In this document: positions 48,022 to 57,438 of the stretch, piece by piece
Position numbering within the stretch: position 1 is the stretch's first letter
Layout of the letters: every line of letters begins with the position of its first letter
Assembly: GCA_003989065.1 (NCBI GenBank)
Contig: RXIW01000001.1
Coordinates: forward strand, 152,803-216,802
From: Candidatus Competibacteraceae bacterium
GTDB lineage: Bacteria; Pseudomonadota; Gammaproteobacteria; Competibacterales; Competibacteraceae
DNA: 64,000 bases
Direction of reading: 5' to 3'
Made by a program: the position numbers and the translations under genes
The notes under the pieces: model-generated
What the model was told of the DNA's origin: nothing
Databases searched by the model: none
Seen by the model: the letters and a program-made list of their open reading frames with translations, nothing else

Positions 48022-51000
48022 ATGAAGAAGATCTGGAGTTTTCTGAAAAACCCCTGGTTCATCGGCATCACCGGCTTTCTGGCGGTCGCTGCCCTGATCT
48101 GGTATCTGGGGCCGCTGATCGCCATCGCCGGCCAATCGCCACTGGGCAACGACCTGGGCCGCGTCGTCTCCATCATGACGGTGGGCGGCAGCCTGGCGCT
48201 CTATCAGCTGGTCACCTACATCAACACCCTGCGCCGCAACCGGGATATGCTGGCCGATCTAGCCGGGCAGACCGGCAAGCTCGGCGGGGCGGGCGGGGCC
48301 GACCGGGCCGCCGCCAAGGAACAGGAAAAGAAGAAGAAGGAAGAGGACGCAGCTTCGGCCGAGGAAATCGCCACCCTGAAGGAAGGGTTGGACGAGGCGT
48401 TGGTCACGCTCAGAAAAGCCCGGCTGGGCGGCAAGAGCGGACGCTCGCAATACCTCTACCAATTGCCGTGGTACATCATCATCGGCCCGCCCGGCTCCGG
48501 CAAGACCACCGCGCTGATCAATTCCGGGCTGCGGTTTCCGCTGGGCGCGGGCAAGGTGCGCGGGGTGGGCGGCACCCGCAACTGCGACTGGTGGTTCACC
48601 GACGAAGCGGTGCTGCTGGACACCGCTGGCCGCTACACCACCCAGGATAGCCACGAAGAAGTCGACCGGGCCGCTTGGCGCGGCTTCCTCGATCTGCTCA
48701 AGAAGCACCGCCGCCGCCGCCCCATCAACGGCGCTTTCGTCGCCATCAGCTTGTCCGACCTGATGCAACAGAGCGAGGAAGAGCGCTCGCTCCAGGCCGT
48801 GGCCATCAAGCAGCGGATCCAGGAGCTGCATGAGCATTTCGGCATTCGCTTCCCGATCTACGTCCTGTTCACCAAGGCTGACTTGATCGCCGGCTTCGTC
48901 GAATTCTTCGCCGATCTGGGCCAGGAGGAGCGCGCCCAGGTCTGGGGCATGACCTTTCCGATGGACGACCTGGCCAGCCCGGCAGGCATGGTCGAGCACT
49001 TCCCGGCCGAACTCGATCTGTTGGAGCAGCGGCTGAACGATCGCCTGGTCGAACGCCTGCAGGACGAGCGCGACCCCCAGCGGCGCGATCTGATCTACAC
49101 CCTGCCCAAGCAGTTCAGCTCCCTGAAGCAGGTCGCCGACCGCTTCCTCAAGGAAGTGTTTCGCCCCAACCGCTACGAAGAGCGTGTACTGCTGCGCGGC
49201 GTGTACTTCACCAGCGGCACCCAGGAAGGTACGCCGATCGACCGGCTGACCAGTTCGCTGGCCGCTACCTTCGGACTGGGCCGACAGACCCTGAGCACCT
49301 TCGCCGGCAAGGGCCGCAGCTACTTCATCACCCGGCTGCTGAACGGCGTCATCTTTCCCGAAGCGGAACTGGCCGGCGCCAATCTCAAGGTGGAACGCTG
49401 GCGCGGCTGGATTCAGCGCGGCGCCTACGCCGCAGCGCTGCTCATCACCGTGATCGCCGCCGTGCTCTGGCTCGCCAGCTACGCCCGTAACGAAATCTAC
49501 GTGCGGGCAGTGGAAAAACAGCGCCTGGTCGTGGACCAGCAGATCAAGGCGCTCTCGCCCGATCAGGTCGATCCCGCCGCCACCCTGAGCCTGCTCAATG
49601 CCGCCCGCACCATCCCCGGCGGCTATGACGACCGCGACGCCGGAACCCCCTGGCTGATGGGCTTCGGCCTCTACCAGGGCGACAAGCTCGGCAGCGAAGC
49701 ACAGGCCATCTATACCCGCCTGCTGCAACAGGCCCTCCTCCCCCGCATCATCCTGCGCATGGAAGAGCAGCTGCGGCAGAACACCAAAAATCCTGGCGCT
49801 CTGTACGACACGCTCAAAGTCTATCTGATGCTGCAGGATCCGCAGCGCTTCGACGCCGCGGCCATCAAAGCCTGGATGGAGCAGGACTGGCAGACCAACC
49901 TGCCGCGCAGCGTCGGCCGGGAACAGCGCGAACAGCTCTCGGCCCATCTGGATGCGCTGCTCAAACAGTCGCCGCTGCAATCGCCCATCGAGCTGGACAA
50001 CGCCCTGATTCAGCAAACCCGCAACCTGCTGAATCAATCGCCGCTCTCCCAGCGCATCTACGAGCGGATCAAGCAAAATCAGCGCGCTGCCGGCACGCCG
50101 CCGACCATCGGTCTGACCGCCGCCGCCGGCCCCGATACGCCGCGGGTGTTCGATCGCAAGAGCGGTCAGGCGCTGAACAGCGGGATTCCCGGCCTGTACA
50201 CCTACAATGGCTACTACCAGTTCTTTCTGAACGAAGGCCCGAAGCTGGTCGATCAACAGGCCGAGGAAAGCTGGATACTGGGTTCGACCGTCCAGATTTC
50301 CAGCAATCCGGTCGAACGCCAGCAGATCGCCGACAGCGTCTGCCGGCTTTATCTCAACGATTTCCTGCGACAGTGGCAGGATCTGCTCGGTGACGTCCAG
50401 ATCAAGGCGTTCGACAAACCCGACGCAGCGCTGGAGATTCTGCAGGTGCTGTCGGCCCCGACCTCGCCGTTGCGCAATCTGGTCGAAACGGTCTCCCGCG
50501 AAACCGCGCTCAATCAACCGCCGACCAAACCCGACGCTGGCAAGACCCCCGCCGACAAGTCACTGACCGACAAGATCGCCGGAATCATCGGCAACGCCAA
50601 GACCCCGGCCGCCAATTCGGCCATCCAGCCTTGTACCCTCGATCCGCGGTTGCTGGATTTCAACAGCCTGTACACGCGGGAAATCAAGGGTGCCGACGGC
50701 GCGATTCCGCCCCTCGACAAAACGCTGTCCATCCTCAACGAGCTGTACGGCCACATGAACGCCATCGCCCGTGCCCGGGAGGCCAACCCGGATGGCAGCG
50801 TGCCGCAGAATCTCAAGGATCAGTTCGGAACCGTGGTCAACCAGTTGCAGGTGGACGCCACCCGCAAACCGCCGCCATTCAACACCCTGCTCAACAAGCT
50901 GGCGCTCGACAGCTCCGATATCGTGCGAAGTTTACGCGATCGGTTGAACGCCCAATGGAAAGCGGCTCAAATCGCCGCTTTTTTTCAAGACAACTTGTAT

Positions 51001-51753
51001 GGCCGCTATCCCCTGGTCCGTAGCTCTATCCAGTGGAGCGGCGCTGGAGCGGGAACGGCCCCGAGCGCAGCGGTCCCGGTCAACAGCATCCAATGGGTCG
51101 GCCAACCTGCCGGTTCCGGCGGAAACCGGACCACGCAAGGTCCCCCGGACGCCACGCTCACAGCCTTTGGCCGCTTCTTCGGCCCCAATGGCCTGATGGA
51201 CAATTTCTTCAAGCAGAACCTGCAGACGTACGTCGATACTTCGCAGGGCAACTGGCGCTGGCGCGGTCCCAGCGGCCCCGATCAGAGTCTCGCGCCGGAA
51301 ACCTTGCAGGTTTTCCAGCGCGCTGCCACCGTACGCGACGCGCTGTTCAGCGGCAACAGCCAAACGCCACAGATCCGCTTCCAGCTGGTTCCGGTTTCGG
51401 TCAGCCCCGACATCTCCCAGGTCGTGATCGGTCTGGACAATCAGACCCTCAGCTACAACGCCGGTCAGCAGGCCCGAGTGAACGACCTGCAATGGACCGG
51501 CTCGGCCGGACAAGCGCAAATCGCCTTCGTCCCGCCCGCCGCCAGCGGACCGTCACAGCTGAACGAAAGCGGACCCTGGGCCTGGTTCAAGCTCCTCGAT
51601 CAAACCCAGATCCAACCGACCGGCACTGGCCAGTTCCAATTGACCTTCCAGATCGGCGGTCGCCAAGCCGTCTACGAGATGCGCACCGCCAATGGTTCGA
51701 ATCCATTCCGCCTGCGCGAGCTGGAGGGTTTCCGGTGCCCCGATCAGCTATGA
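48022..51753 (+). CDS. tssM: T6SS membrane complex protein TssM (IcmF)
   Basis: 1243 aa, usual size. Two N-terminal helices (about 13-35 and 48-66) are followed by a cytoplasmic NTPase-like domain with Walker A GPPGSGKT at 155-162 and LLDTAGRY near 200. A third helix (about 472-490, ALLITVIAAVLWLASYA) leads to the large periplasmic domain. The C-terminal beta-rich part (FRLRELEGF near the end) matches the family region that in other systems contacts TssJ. The stop overlaps the tagF start by 4 bp. Confidence 0.96.
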   Translation: MKKIWSFLKNPWFIGITGFLAVAALIWYLGPLIAIAGQSPLGNDLGRVVSIMTVGGSLALYQLVTYINTLRRNRDMLADLAGQTGKLGGAGGADRAAAKEQEKKKKEEDAASAEEIATLKEGLDEALVTLRKARLGGKSGRSQYLYQLPWYIIIGPPGSGKTTALINSGLRFPLGAGKVRGVGGTRNCDWWFTDEAVLLDTAGRYTTQDSHEEVDRAAWRGFLDLLKKHRRRRPINGAFVAISLSDLMQQSEEERSLQAVAIKQRIQELHEHFGIRFPIYVLFTKADLIAGFVEFFADLGQEERAQVWGMTFPMDDLASPAGMVEHFPAELDLLEQRLNDRLVERLQDERDPQRRDLIYTLPKQFSSLKQVADRFLKEVFRPNRYEERVLLRGVYFTSGTQEGTPIDRLTSSLAATFGLGRQTLSTFAGKGRSYFITRLLNGVIFPEAELAGANLKVERWRGWIQRGAYAAALLITVIAAVLWLASYARNEIYVRAVEKQRLVVDQQIKALSPDQVDPAATLSLLNAARTIPGGYDDRDAGTPWLMGFGLYQGDKLGSEAQAIYTRLLQQALLPRIILRMEEQLRQNTKNPGALYDTLKVYLMLQDPQRFDAAAIKAWMEQDWQTNLPRSVGREQREQLSAHLDALLKQSPLQSPIELDNALIQQTRNLLNQSPLSQRIYERIKQNQRAAGTPPTIGLTAAAGPDTPRVFDRKSGQALNSGIPGLYTYNGYYQFFLNEGPKLVDQQAEESWILGSTVQISSNPVERQQIADSVCRLYLNDFLRQWQDLLGDVQIKAFDKPDAALEILQVLSAPTSPLRNLVETVSRETALNQPPTKPDAGKTPADKSLTDKIAGIIGNAKTPAANSAIQPCTLDPRLLDFNSLYTREIKGADGAIPPLDKTLSILNELYGHMNAIARAREANPDGSVPQNLKDQFGTVVNQLQVDATRKPPPFNTLLNKLALDSSDIVRSLRDRLNAQWKAAQIAAFFQDNLYGRYPLVRSSIQWSGAGAGTAPSAAVPVNSIQWVGQPAGSGGNRTTQGPPDATLTAFGRFFGPNGLMDNFFKQNLQTYVDTSQGNWRWRGPSGPDQSLAPETLQVFQRAATVRDALFSGNSQTPQIRFQLVPVSVSPDISQVVIGLDNQTLSYNAGQQARVNDLQWTGSAGQAQIAFVPPAASGPSQLNESGPWAWFKLLDQTQIQPTGTGQFQLTFQIGGRQAVYEMRTANGSNPFRLRELEGFRCPDQL

Positions 51754-52517
51754 TCTCCGAACCGCCGCCGTCCAGCGTGGGTTTCTACGGCAAGCTGCCC
51801 AGCCGGGGCGACTTCATCGGCCGCGCCCTGTCCACAGCGTTTCTCCAGCCCTGGGATCGCTGGTTGCAAGCCGCCATCGCCCGCAGCCGCGACCAGTTGG
51901 GAGAACATTGGCGCGAGCGCTACTGCACCAGTCCGATCTGGCGTTTCGCGCTCGGCCCCGGACTGTGCGGGCCGAGCGGCCACGCCGGCATCCTGATGCC
52001 GAGCATGGACCGGGTGGGCCGCTACTATCCCATGGTGATCGCCGCGCCATTGCCGCCGGACCAACTCCTGCTGGCCTTGCCCGCCACCGCCGACGACTGG
52101 TTCCAGCAAGCCGAACGGATCGCCCTGGCGGGGCTCGACTGCGACCAACTCGATCTGGAAGACTTCAGCCAAAACGTGGCCACCTTGGGCCGGCCGCAGG
52201 GATCGGAACCCGCTGCTGCCGATGTGGCGACCGGCAAAGCTTGGCATTGTGCGCTGCCAGACGCGACGACGACGCATCATGCCCTGTCGGGGTTGGCCGC
52301 GCATCTGTTCCGGCGGGCGTTTCCTCAACCCAGCCTGTGGTGGACCGAAGGTTCGGACCGGATCGCCCGCTGCCTGCTCATTTGTGATGGCCTGCCGCCG
52401 ATCGACGGTTTCGCTGCGCTGTTGTCGGGAGACTGGCCACAATGGGGTTGGAACGAACCATCGCTCGCCGGCATCGCTTTGCACTCGGACGAGCCCCCTG
52501 CCGCCGAAGAGGATTAA
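51750..52517 (+). CDS. tagF: T6SS-associated regulator TagF (ImpM/SciT type)
   Basis: 255 aa. PSSVGFYGKLPSRGDFIGRAL is the TagF hallmark, followed by FLQPWDRWLQAAIARSR and PSMDRVGRYYPMVIA. In Pseudomonas and Agrobacterium TagF represses secretion post-translationally, in part through Fha. The ATG at 51750 forms an ATGA overlap with the end of tssM. Confidence 0.94.
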   Translation: MISEPPPSSVGFYGKLPSRGDFIGRALSTAFLQPWDRWLQAAIARSRDQLGEHWRERYCTSPIWRFALGPGLCGPSGHAGILMPSMDRVGRYYPMVIAAPLPPDQLLLALPATADDWFQQAERIALAGLDCDQLDLEDFSQNVATLGRPQGSEPAAADVATGKAWHCALPDATTTHHALSGLAAHLFRRAFPQPSLWWTEGSDRIARCLLICDGLPPIDGFAALLSGDWPQWGWNEPSLAGIALHSDEPPAAEED

Positions 52518-52520
52518 CCC

Positions 52521-53345
52521 ATGCAGAAACCACAACCTTTTTACTGGTCATCCGCCGGCCGCAGCCATGTCGGCATGGTGCGGGCCATCAACGAAGACGC
52601 CTGTCTCGTCATGCCCGAACTGGGACTGTGGGCGGTCGCCGATGGCATGGGGGGGCATGAAGCCGGCGATGTCGCCAGTCGTATGATCGTCGAGTCCTTG
52701 CAGCAGATACCGCCTCCCGCCAACTGGCAAGCGCTGCTGGACTCGGCGCGGGAGCGCCTGACCGAGGTCAACCAGCGGTTGCGGGAGGAATCGGCCCAGC
52801 GCTACCAGCATCGCACCATCGGCAGTACGGTGGTGGTCCTGCTGGCTCATCAGGATCGCTGCGCCTGCCTGTGGGTGGGAGACAGCCGGATCTATCGCTT
52901 GCGCAGTGGTCGGCTGGAACAGTTGACGCGCGATCACAGCCATGTGCAGGAACTGGTCGACCAAGGACTGATCACGCCCGAAGATGCCCACCGCCACCCG
53001 CTGGCCAACGTTATCACCCGCGCGGTCGGATCGGCCGAGGAGCTGCGGATCGACGAGAAGATCTACCCACTGCGGACCGGCGACATCTTCCTGCTGTGCA
53101 GCGACGGGCTCAACAAGACGGTAAGCGACGAGGAAATCACCCGTCTGCTTCTGCACAGCGACCACAACTGCCAGGAGGCGGTCAAGGCTTTCATCCATCT
53201 GGCCCTGATGCGCGACGCCAGCGACAACGTCACCACCGTGGTCGTCAATATCAGCGAAGGCGCCGGCGATCCAGTGGACGATAGGGAGGAATCCGGCCAG
53301 AAGACGGTGGATAATCCGATCCCGCCGGATTGGTACCTGCAATGA
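52521..53345 (+). CDS. pppA: PP2C-type Ser/Thr phosphatase PppA (T6SS)
   Basis: 274 aa. PP2C metal-binding motifs are VRAINEDACLV, WAVADGMGGHEAGDVAS, LLCSDGLNKTVSDEE and the C-terminal ASDNVTTVVV. It starts 3 bp after tagF with an AGAGGA ribosome binding site. In the threonine phosphorylation pathway PppA removes the phosphate placed on Fha by the kinase PpkA. It ends the T6SS cluster; the kinase gene is missing next to it. Confidence 0.93.
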   Translation: MQKPQPFYWSSAGRSHVGMVRAINEDACLVMPELGLWAVADGMGGHEAGDVASRMIVESLQQIPPPANWQALLDSARERLTEVNQRLREESAQRYQHRTIGSTVVVLLAHQDRCACLWVGDSRIYRLRSGRLEQLTRDHSHVQELVDQGLITPEDAHRHPLANVITRAVGSAEELRIDEKIYPLRTGDIFLLCSDGLNKTVSDEEITRLLLHSDHNCQEAVKAFIHLALMRDASDNVTTVVVNISEGAGDPVDDREESGQKTVDNPIPPDWYLQ

Positions 53346-53382
53346 ACGAAAGGGGCCGCAAGCCGGCCCCCTCGGGGTCGAT

Positions 53383-53868
53383 CTAGCCTCTTCGCCGATA
53401 CAGCGGCAACGGTTGATCGACGGCGGGTTGATAACTGACGCTGAATTCGTCGAAGGCCCGCAAAGCGTCATCCAGGCTGCGATCCGCGCGCAACTCGAAA
53501 GCGTCGAAGCCATTGCGCGCCATGAAGGCCAGTTGATCGCGCAGCACGTCGCCGACCGCCCGCAACTCGCCCCGATAACCATACCGCTCACGCAATAGGC
53601 GGGCCTGGGAATGGGCGCGACCGTCGGCAAACTTGGGAAACTCCAGCGCCACCAGCGCCAGCCGCGGCAGCTCCTCGACCAGTTCGGCCGGATCGACCGT
53701 ATTGGGCAGCCGAATCCCCACCGGCGCGCTGCGCGCCAGCAATGTCGCCCGTTCCTTGCGCCAGCGCGCCAGACTCACGATGACCGGTCCGGCCGGCAAT
53801 TCGGCCTCGTCGGCGACATGTTGCCAGTGATCCTCGACGATGCGTCGCTCCTTAATAACCGACCGCAT
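53383..53868 (-). CDS. DUF934 protein linked to sulfite reductase
   Basis: 161 aa. The central LALVALEFPKFADGRAHSQARLLRERYGYRGELRAVGDVLRDQLAFMARNGFDAFEL is typical of DUF934. The family is almost always encoded directly after the sirohaem sulfite reductase and is thought to help it, but its chemistry is unknown. The ATG at 53868 lies within the last codons of the upstream gene (17-bp overlap). Confidence 0.88.
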   Translation of the reverse strand: MRSVIKERRIVEDHWQHVADEAELPAGPVIVSLARWRKERATLLARSAPVGIRLPNTVDPAELVEELPRLALVALEFPKFADGRAHSQARLLRERYGYRGELRAVGDVLRDQLAFMARNGFDAFELRADRSLDDALRAFDEFSVSYQPAVDQPLPLYRRRG

Positions 53869-55552
53869 AACGCTGCTCCTCCTGCTTGGCTGCTTGACTC
53901 CCCGGCGCATAAGCCCGCAACCGGAAGGGCTCCAGTCCGATCCGTCGGCAGGCGTCGACGAAGCGTTCGCCATCCTGGCGCCGCTCCACATACACCTGCA
54001 GGATGCGCTCCAGGGTGTTGGCGACTTCGGTCTTGGGCACCGAGGGACCGAGGATGTCGCCAAGCGTCGCGTCGTTCTCCGAGGAGCCGCCCAGCGAAAT
54101 CTGGTACCACTCCTCGCCCTTCTTGTCGACCCCGAGAATGCCGATATGACCGACGTGATGATGGCCGCAGGCGTTCATACAGCCGGACATGTTCAGGCGG
54201 ATATCGCCAAGATCGTAGAGATAATCCAGGCTGTCGAATTTCTCGTTGATCTGCTGAGCGATGCTGATCGAGCTGGCGTTGGCCAGGCTACAGAAATCCA
54301 GGCCGGGGCAGCAAATCATGTCGGCCAAGGTGCCGATGACCGGCGCCGCCAGTTTCAGCGCCGCCAGTTCGCGCCACAGCGCGTGAAGATCGGCTTGGCG
54401 CACGTCGGCCAGCAACAGGTTCTGGTGATGGGTCGAGCGAATCTGGCCGAAGCTGTAGCGGTCGGCCAGATCGGCCAGCGCATCCATCTGCTCGGCGGTG
54501 ATGTCGCCGGGCGGCGTGCCGGGCTCCTTCAGAGCCACGAATACATTGCGGTAGCCCGCTACCTTGTGTTCGGCCACATTATGCCGCACCCAAGTAGCAA
54601 AACCCGGATCGCTCTTGATCGACTGCAGCAAGCCGGTATCGTCGGCAGCGGCCGGATCGTAGGGCGGTGGCGCGAAAAAGTGCTGCACCCGCTCGACCTC
54701 CGCATCATCCAGCACCAGCCCGGAATCCTTGATGCACTGCCATTCCGCCTCGACTTGCTCGCGGAATTTGGCCGCTCCCAGCGCCTTGACCAGGATCTTG
54801 ATACGGGCCTTGTAGAGATTGTCGCGTCGGCCGTGCAGGTTGTAGACCCGCAGGATGGCCTCCAGATAACTCAACAGATCGCGCTGCGGCAAGAACTCAC
54901 GGATGACCTGGCCGATGATGGGGGTACGGCCCAGACCGCCGCCGACCAACACGCGAAAGCCGATCTCGCCCTGTTGGTTGCGGAGCAGATTCAAACCGAT
55001 GTCGTGTACCTGGGCGGCGGCCCGGTCGTGCGTCGCGCCGGTCACCGCGATCTTGAACTTGCGCGGCAGGTAGGAAAATTCCGGATGAAAGGTCGACCAC
55101 TGGCGGATGATTTCGCAATACACCCGCGGATCGGCGATCTCGTCCGGGGCCACCCCGGCCAGATGATCGGCGGTGACGTTGCGGATGCAGTTGCCGCTGG
55201 TCTGAATGGCGTGCATCTGCGCCTGCGCCAGTTCGGCCAGGATATCGGGCGTGTCCTCCAGCTTCGGCCAGTTGAACTGGATGTTCTGGCGGGTGGTGAA
55301 GTGCCCATAGCCCTGGTCGTAGCGGCGGGCGATGTGCGCCAGGGTCCGCAACTGGCCCGAGGATAGCAGGCCGTAAGGGATGGCCACCCGCAACATCGGC
55401 GCATGGCGCTGGATATAGAGGCCGTTCATCAGGCGCAGCGGTCGGAATTCGTCGTCGCTCAGCTGACCCGCCAAATAGCGCTGAACTTGGCCTCGGTATT
55501 GGGCGACGCGCTCATCCACAAGCGTCTGGTCATAGGAATCGTACTGGTACAT
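53852..55552 (-). CDS. cysI: Assimilatory sulfite reductase, sirohaem subunit (nitrite/sulfite reductase family)
   Basis: 566 aa. Two ferredoxin-like repeats and the sirohaem/4Fe-4S half are present: YGHFTTRQNIQFNWPKLED, SGNCIRNVTADHLAG, and the cluster ligands in CCPGLDFCSLANAS and LNMSGCMNACGHHHVGHIG. It reduces sulfite to sulfide in the cytosol. Overlap with a DUF934 gene supports a sulfite rather than nitrite role; a flavoprotein CysJ or ferredoxin partner is not in the window. The ATG at 55552 gives the usual MYQYD start. The upstream gap to the pirin gene is AT-rich around 55655-55705 and probably holds its promoter. Confidence 0.92.
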   Translation of the reverse strand: MYQYDSYDQTLVDERVAQYRGQVQRYLAGQLSDDEFRPLRLMNGLYIQRHAPMLRVAIPYGLLSSGQLRTLAHIARRYDQGYGHFTTRQNIQFNWPKLEDTPDILAELAQAQMHAIQTSGNCIRNVTADHLAGVAPDEIADPRVYCEIIRQWSTFHPEFSYLPRKFKIAVTGATHDRAAAQVHDIGLNLLRNQQGEIGFRVLVGGGLGRTPIIGQVIREFLPQRDLLSYLEAILRVYNLHGRRDNLYKARIKILVKALGAAKFREQVEAEWQCIKDSGLVLDDAEVERVQHFFAPPPYDPAAADDTGLLQSIKSDPGFATWVRHNVAEHKVAGYRNVFVALKEPGTPPGDITAEQMDALADLADRYSFGQIRSTHHQNLLLADVRQADLHALWRELAALKLAAPVIGTLADMICCPGLDFCSLANASSISIAQQINEKFDSLDYLYDLGDIRLNMSGCMNACGHHHVGHIGILGVDKKGEEWYQISLGGSSENDATLGDILGPSVPKTEVANTLERILQVYVERRQDGERFVDACRRIGLEPFRLRAYAPGSQAAKQEEQRYAVGY

Positions 55553-55821
55553 GGTTCCCGCCTGGCAAATCGTTGGCGAACTCTTCACCTCCGCCGGTTG
55601 CAGACCAAGCGGTCGTCGATGAGGAAGTTGAATGAGTGCACGTTATCATTGCCGGTATATACTAATAAAGAATCTTTTTTCCATATTATTATAATCCATG
55701 ATTATTGTTTCAGCGGTGCGCGTCTTCCCACCCGCAGCAACGATCCAAGGCCAAGGCTTGTGGTCTGAGTAGAACAGCCGGAGCCCCTCCTTCCGTCCCA
55801 ATCGCCGCATGAGGAATCCCG

Positions 55822-56694
55822 ATGAGCGCCATCCAACATCTGCTCTTGCCCAAGACCAGCGACATAGGCTTTCCGGTCCAGCGGTTGCTGCCCGCCGTGG
55901 CGTTGCAAGCGGTCGGGCCCTTCGTGTTCTTCGACCACATGGGGCCGGCGCAATTCGCCGCGACCGGAACTGCTGGCGACGTGCGGCCACACCCCCATAT
56001 CGGCCTGGCCACGGTCACCTATCTGTACTCGGGCGCGATGATGCACCGCGACAGTCTGGGCAGCGTCCAGCGCATCGAACCGGGCGCAATCAATCTGATG
56101 GCGGCCGGGCGCGGCATCGTCCACTCGGAGCGGATACCGGCCGACATTCGCACTGCGCAGGCTGCGGTGCAAGGGATCCAGATCTGGATCGCGCTGCCGG
56201 CTGAACACGAGGAAATGGCCCCCGCGTTCCACCACTATCCGGCCGAAGCGCTGCCGGCCTTCACGGCAGAAGGGGCGTCATTCCGCCTGTTGATCGGCGC
56301 AGCGTTCGGGCTCGTTTCGCCGGTCATCGCCTATTCGCCCACCTTCCAGGCCGATGTGGAACTGGCAGCGGGCGCTCGCTGGGAATTGCCGCCCCTCTAT
56401 TCGGAGCGAGGGATCTATCTGGCAGCCGGTCGGCTGCAGGTGGCGGGAACCTCGGTCGAACCGGGCCAGCTGGCGGTGTTGAGCCCTGGGCAGACGGTGC
56501 GCCTGGAGGCCGAAACCGCTGCTCGCTTGATGTTGATCGGCGGCGAACCACTGGACGGTCCCCGCTTCATCTATTGGAATTTCGTATCCCGCAGCCGGGA
56601 TCGCATCGAAACGGCCAAGGCCGACTGGGCGGAAGGTCGGTTCGCCCCCGTGCCGGGGGAAACCGAGTTCATTCCCGCACCCTGGCGGCGCTAG
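55822..56694 (+). CDS. Pirin-family protein
   Basis: 290 aa bicupin. The N-terminal cupin has RLLPAVALQAVGPFVFFDHMGPAQF, VRPHPHIGLATVTYLYSGAMMHRDSLG and NLMAAGRGIVHSER, with the His/His/Glu-type metal ligands (HPHIG, H in MMHRD, HSER). Bacterial pirins are Fe proteins, some with quercetinase activity, others regulatory; the role here is open. GAGGAA precedes the ATG. It is divergent from cysI and converges on the VOC gene. Confidence 0.9.
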   Translation: MSAIQHLLLPKTSDIGFPVQRLLPAVALQAVGPFVFFDHMGPAQFAATGTAGDVRPHPHIGLATVTYLYSGAMMHRDSLGSVQRIEPGAINLMAAGRGIVHSERIPADIRTAQAAVQGIQIWIALPAEHEEMAPAFHHYPAEALPAFTAEGASFRLLIGAAFGLVSPVIAYSPTFQADVELAAGARWELPPLYSERGIYLAAGRLQVAGTSVEPGQLAVLSPGQTVRLEAETAARLMLIGGEPLDGPRFIYWNFVSRSRDRIETAKADWAEGRFAPVPGETEFIPAPWRR

Positions 56695-56725
56695 GGCAAA
56701 CCTGACGCCAGGGTGGGGTCGAGGT

Positions 56726-57202
56726 TTAGGCTTGCACCTTGGCGAATGCTTCGATCACTTCCGCCGGCGCCTGGATCAGCTCGATCAACACGCCCTCGCC
56801 CGACAAGGGCGTGGCGTCGTTACCCTTGGGATGCAGGAAGCAGACGTCGTAACCGGCCGCGCCCTTGCGGATGCCGCCAGGGGTGAAACGCATACCCTTG
56901 CTGGTCAGCCACTCTACCGCCGCCGCCAGATTGTCGATCCACAGGCCGATGTGGTTCAGCTGCGGCTCGTGCACCTTGGGGGCCTTGGTCGGATCGATCG
57001 GCTGCATCAGATCGACTTCCACCTTGAACGGCCCGGAGCCGATCGCGGCGATATCCTCGTCCACATTCTCGCGCTCGCTGCGGAAGTTGCCGGTCAGGGT
57101 CAACCCCAGGGTATCGATCCACAAGCGGCTCAACTTGGACTTGTCCAGGCCGCCGATGGCGATTTGCTGGATGCCCAGCACTTTAAAAGGTCTGTCAGAC
57201 AC
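56726..57202 (-). CDS. VOC-family protein, probable methylmalonyl-CoA epimerase
   Basis: 158 aa from a GTG at 57202 with AAGGAG six bases upstream. Two VOC half-domains: [19 protein letters not shown] then [11 protein letters not shown], and [25 protein letters not shown] then [10 protein letters not shown]. The second-half His and the Glu of IELI fit metal ligands of methylmalonyl-CoA epimerase, but the first His of the usual DHIGIAV is a Gln here. Its place, divergent and 236 bp from the mutase genes, supports an epimerase role that converts the S- to the R-isomer. Alternative: another glyoxalase-fold enzyme. Confidence 0.72.
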   Translation of the reverse strand: MSDRPFKVLGIQQIAIGGLDKSKLSRLWIDTLGLTLTGNFRSERENVDEDIAAIGSGPFKVEVDLMQPIDPTKAPKVHEPQLNHIGLWIDNLAAAVEWLTSKGMRFTPGGIRKGAAGYDVCFLHPKGNDATPLSGEGVLIELIQAPAEVIEAFAKVQA

Positions 57203-57438
57203 GATGCTCTCCTTCTGGAACTGCAGCTCAGGGAAAACCATGCTTACAGCGCGGCTGGCGCAAAACCGAGCGCGCTGCTGCGAATTACCACGCTGCAAGT
57301 ATTGTCGCCCCTTCTGGTGAATGCAACCGCGCCCCGTCGACAGCCAACTGTTCCTTGCCAAGATTTAGACAGTTCTTAGGTTTATAATTTTCTAGGCACT
57401 ATCAACCTACCGCATTTCGATTCATCTGGAGGATGCGC

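Noticed and set aside
46519..48135. A 538-codon reverse frame opposite tssL
   Set aside because: Shadow; no family-like segment, and tssL reads correctly on the forward strand.
48259..50517. A 752-codon open frame on the reverse strand inside tssM
   Set aside because: It is the mirror of a GC-rich gene with strong third-position bias; the translation has no domain, and tssM on the other strand is complete and recognised.
57383..57388. TATAAT upstream of mutA as a -10 box
   Set aside because: No acceptable -35 at 15-19 bp; kept out of the feature list although the position would suit mutA.
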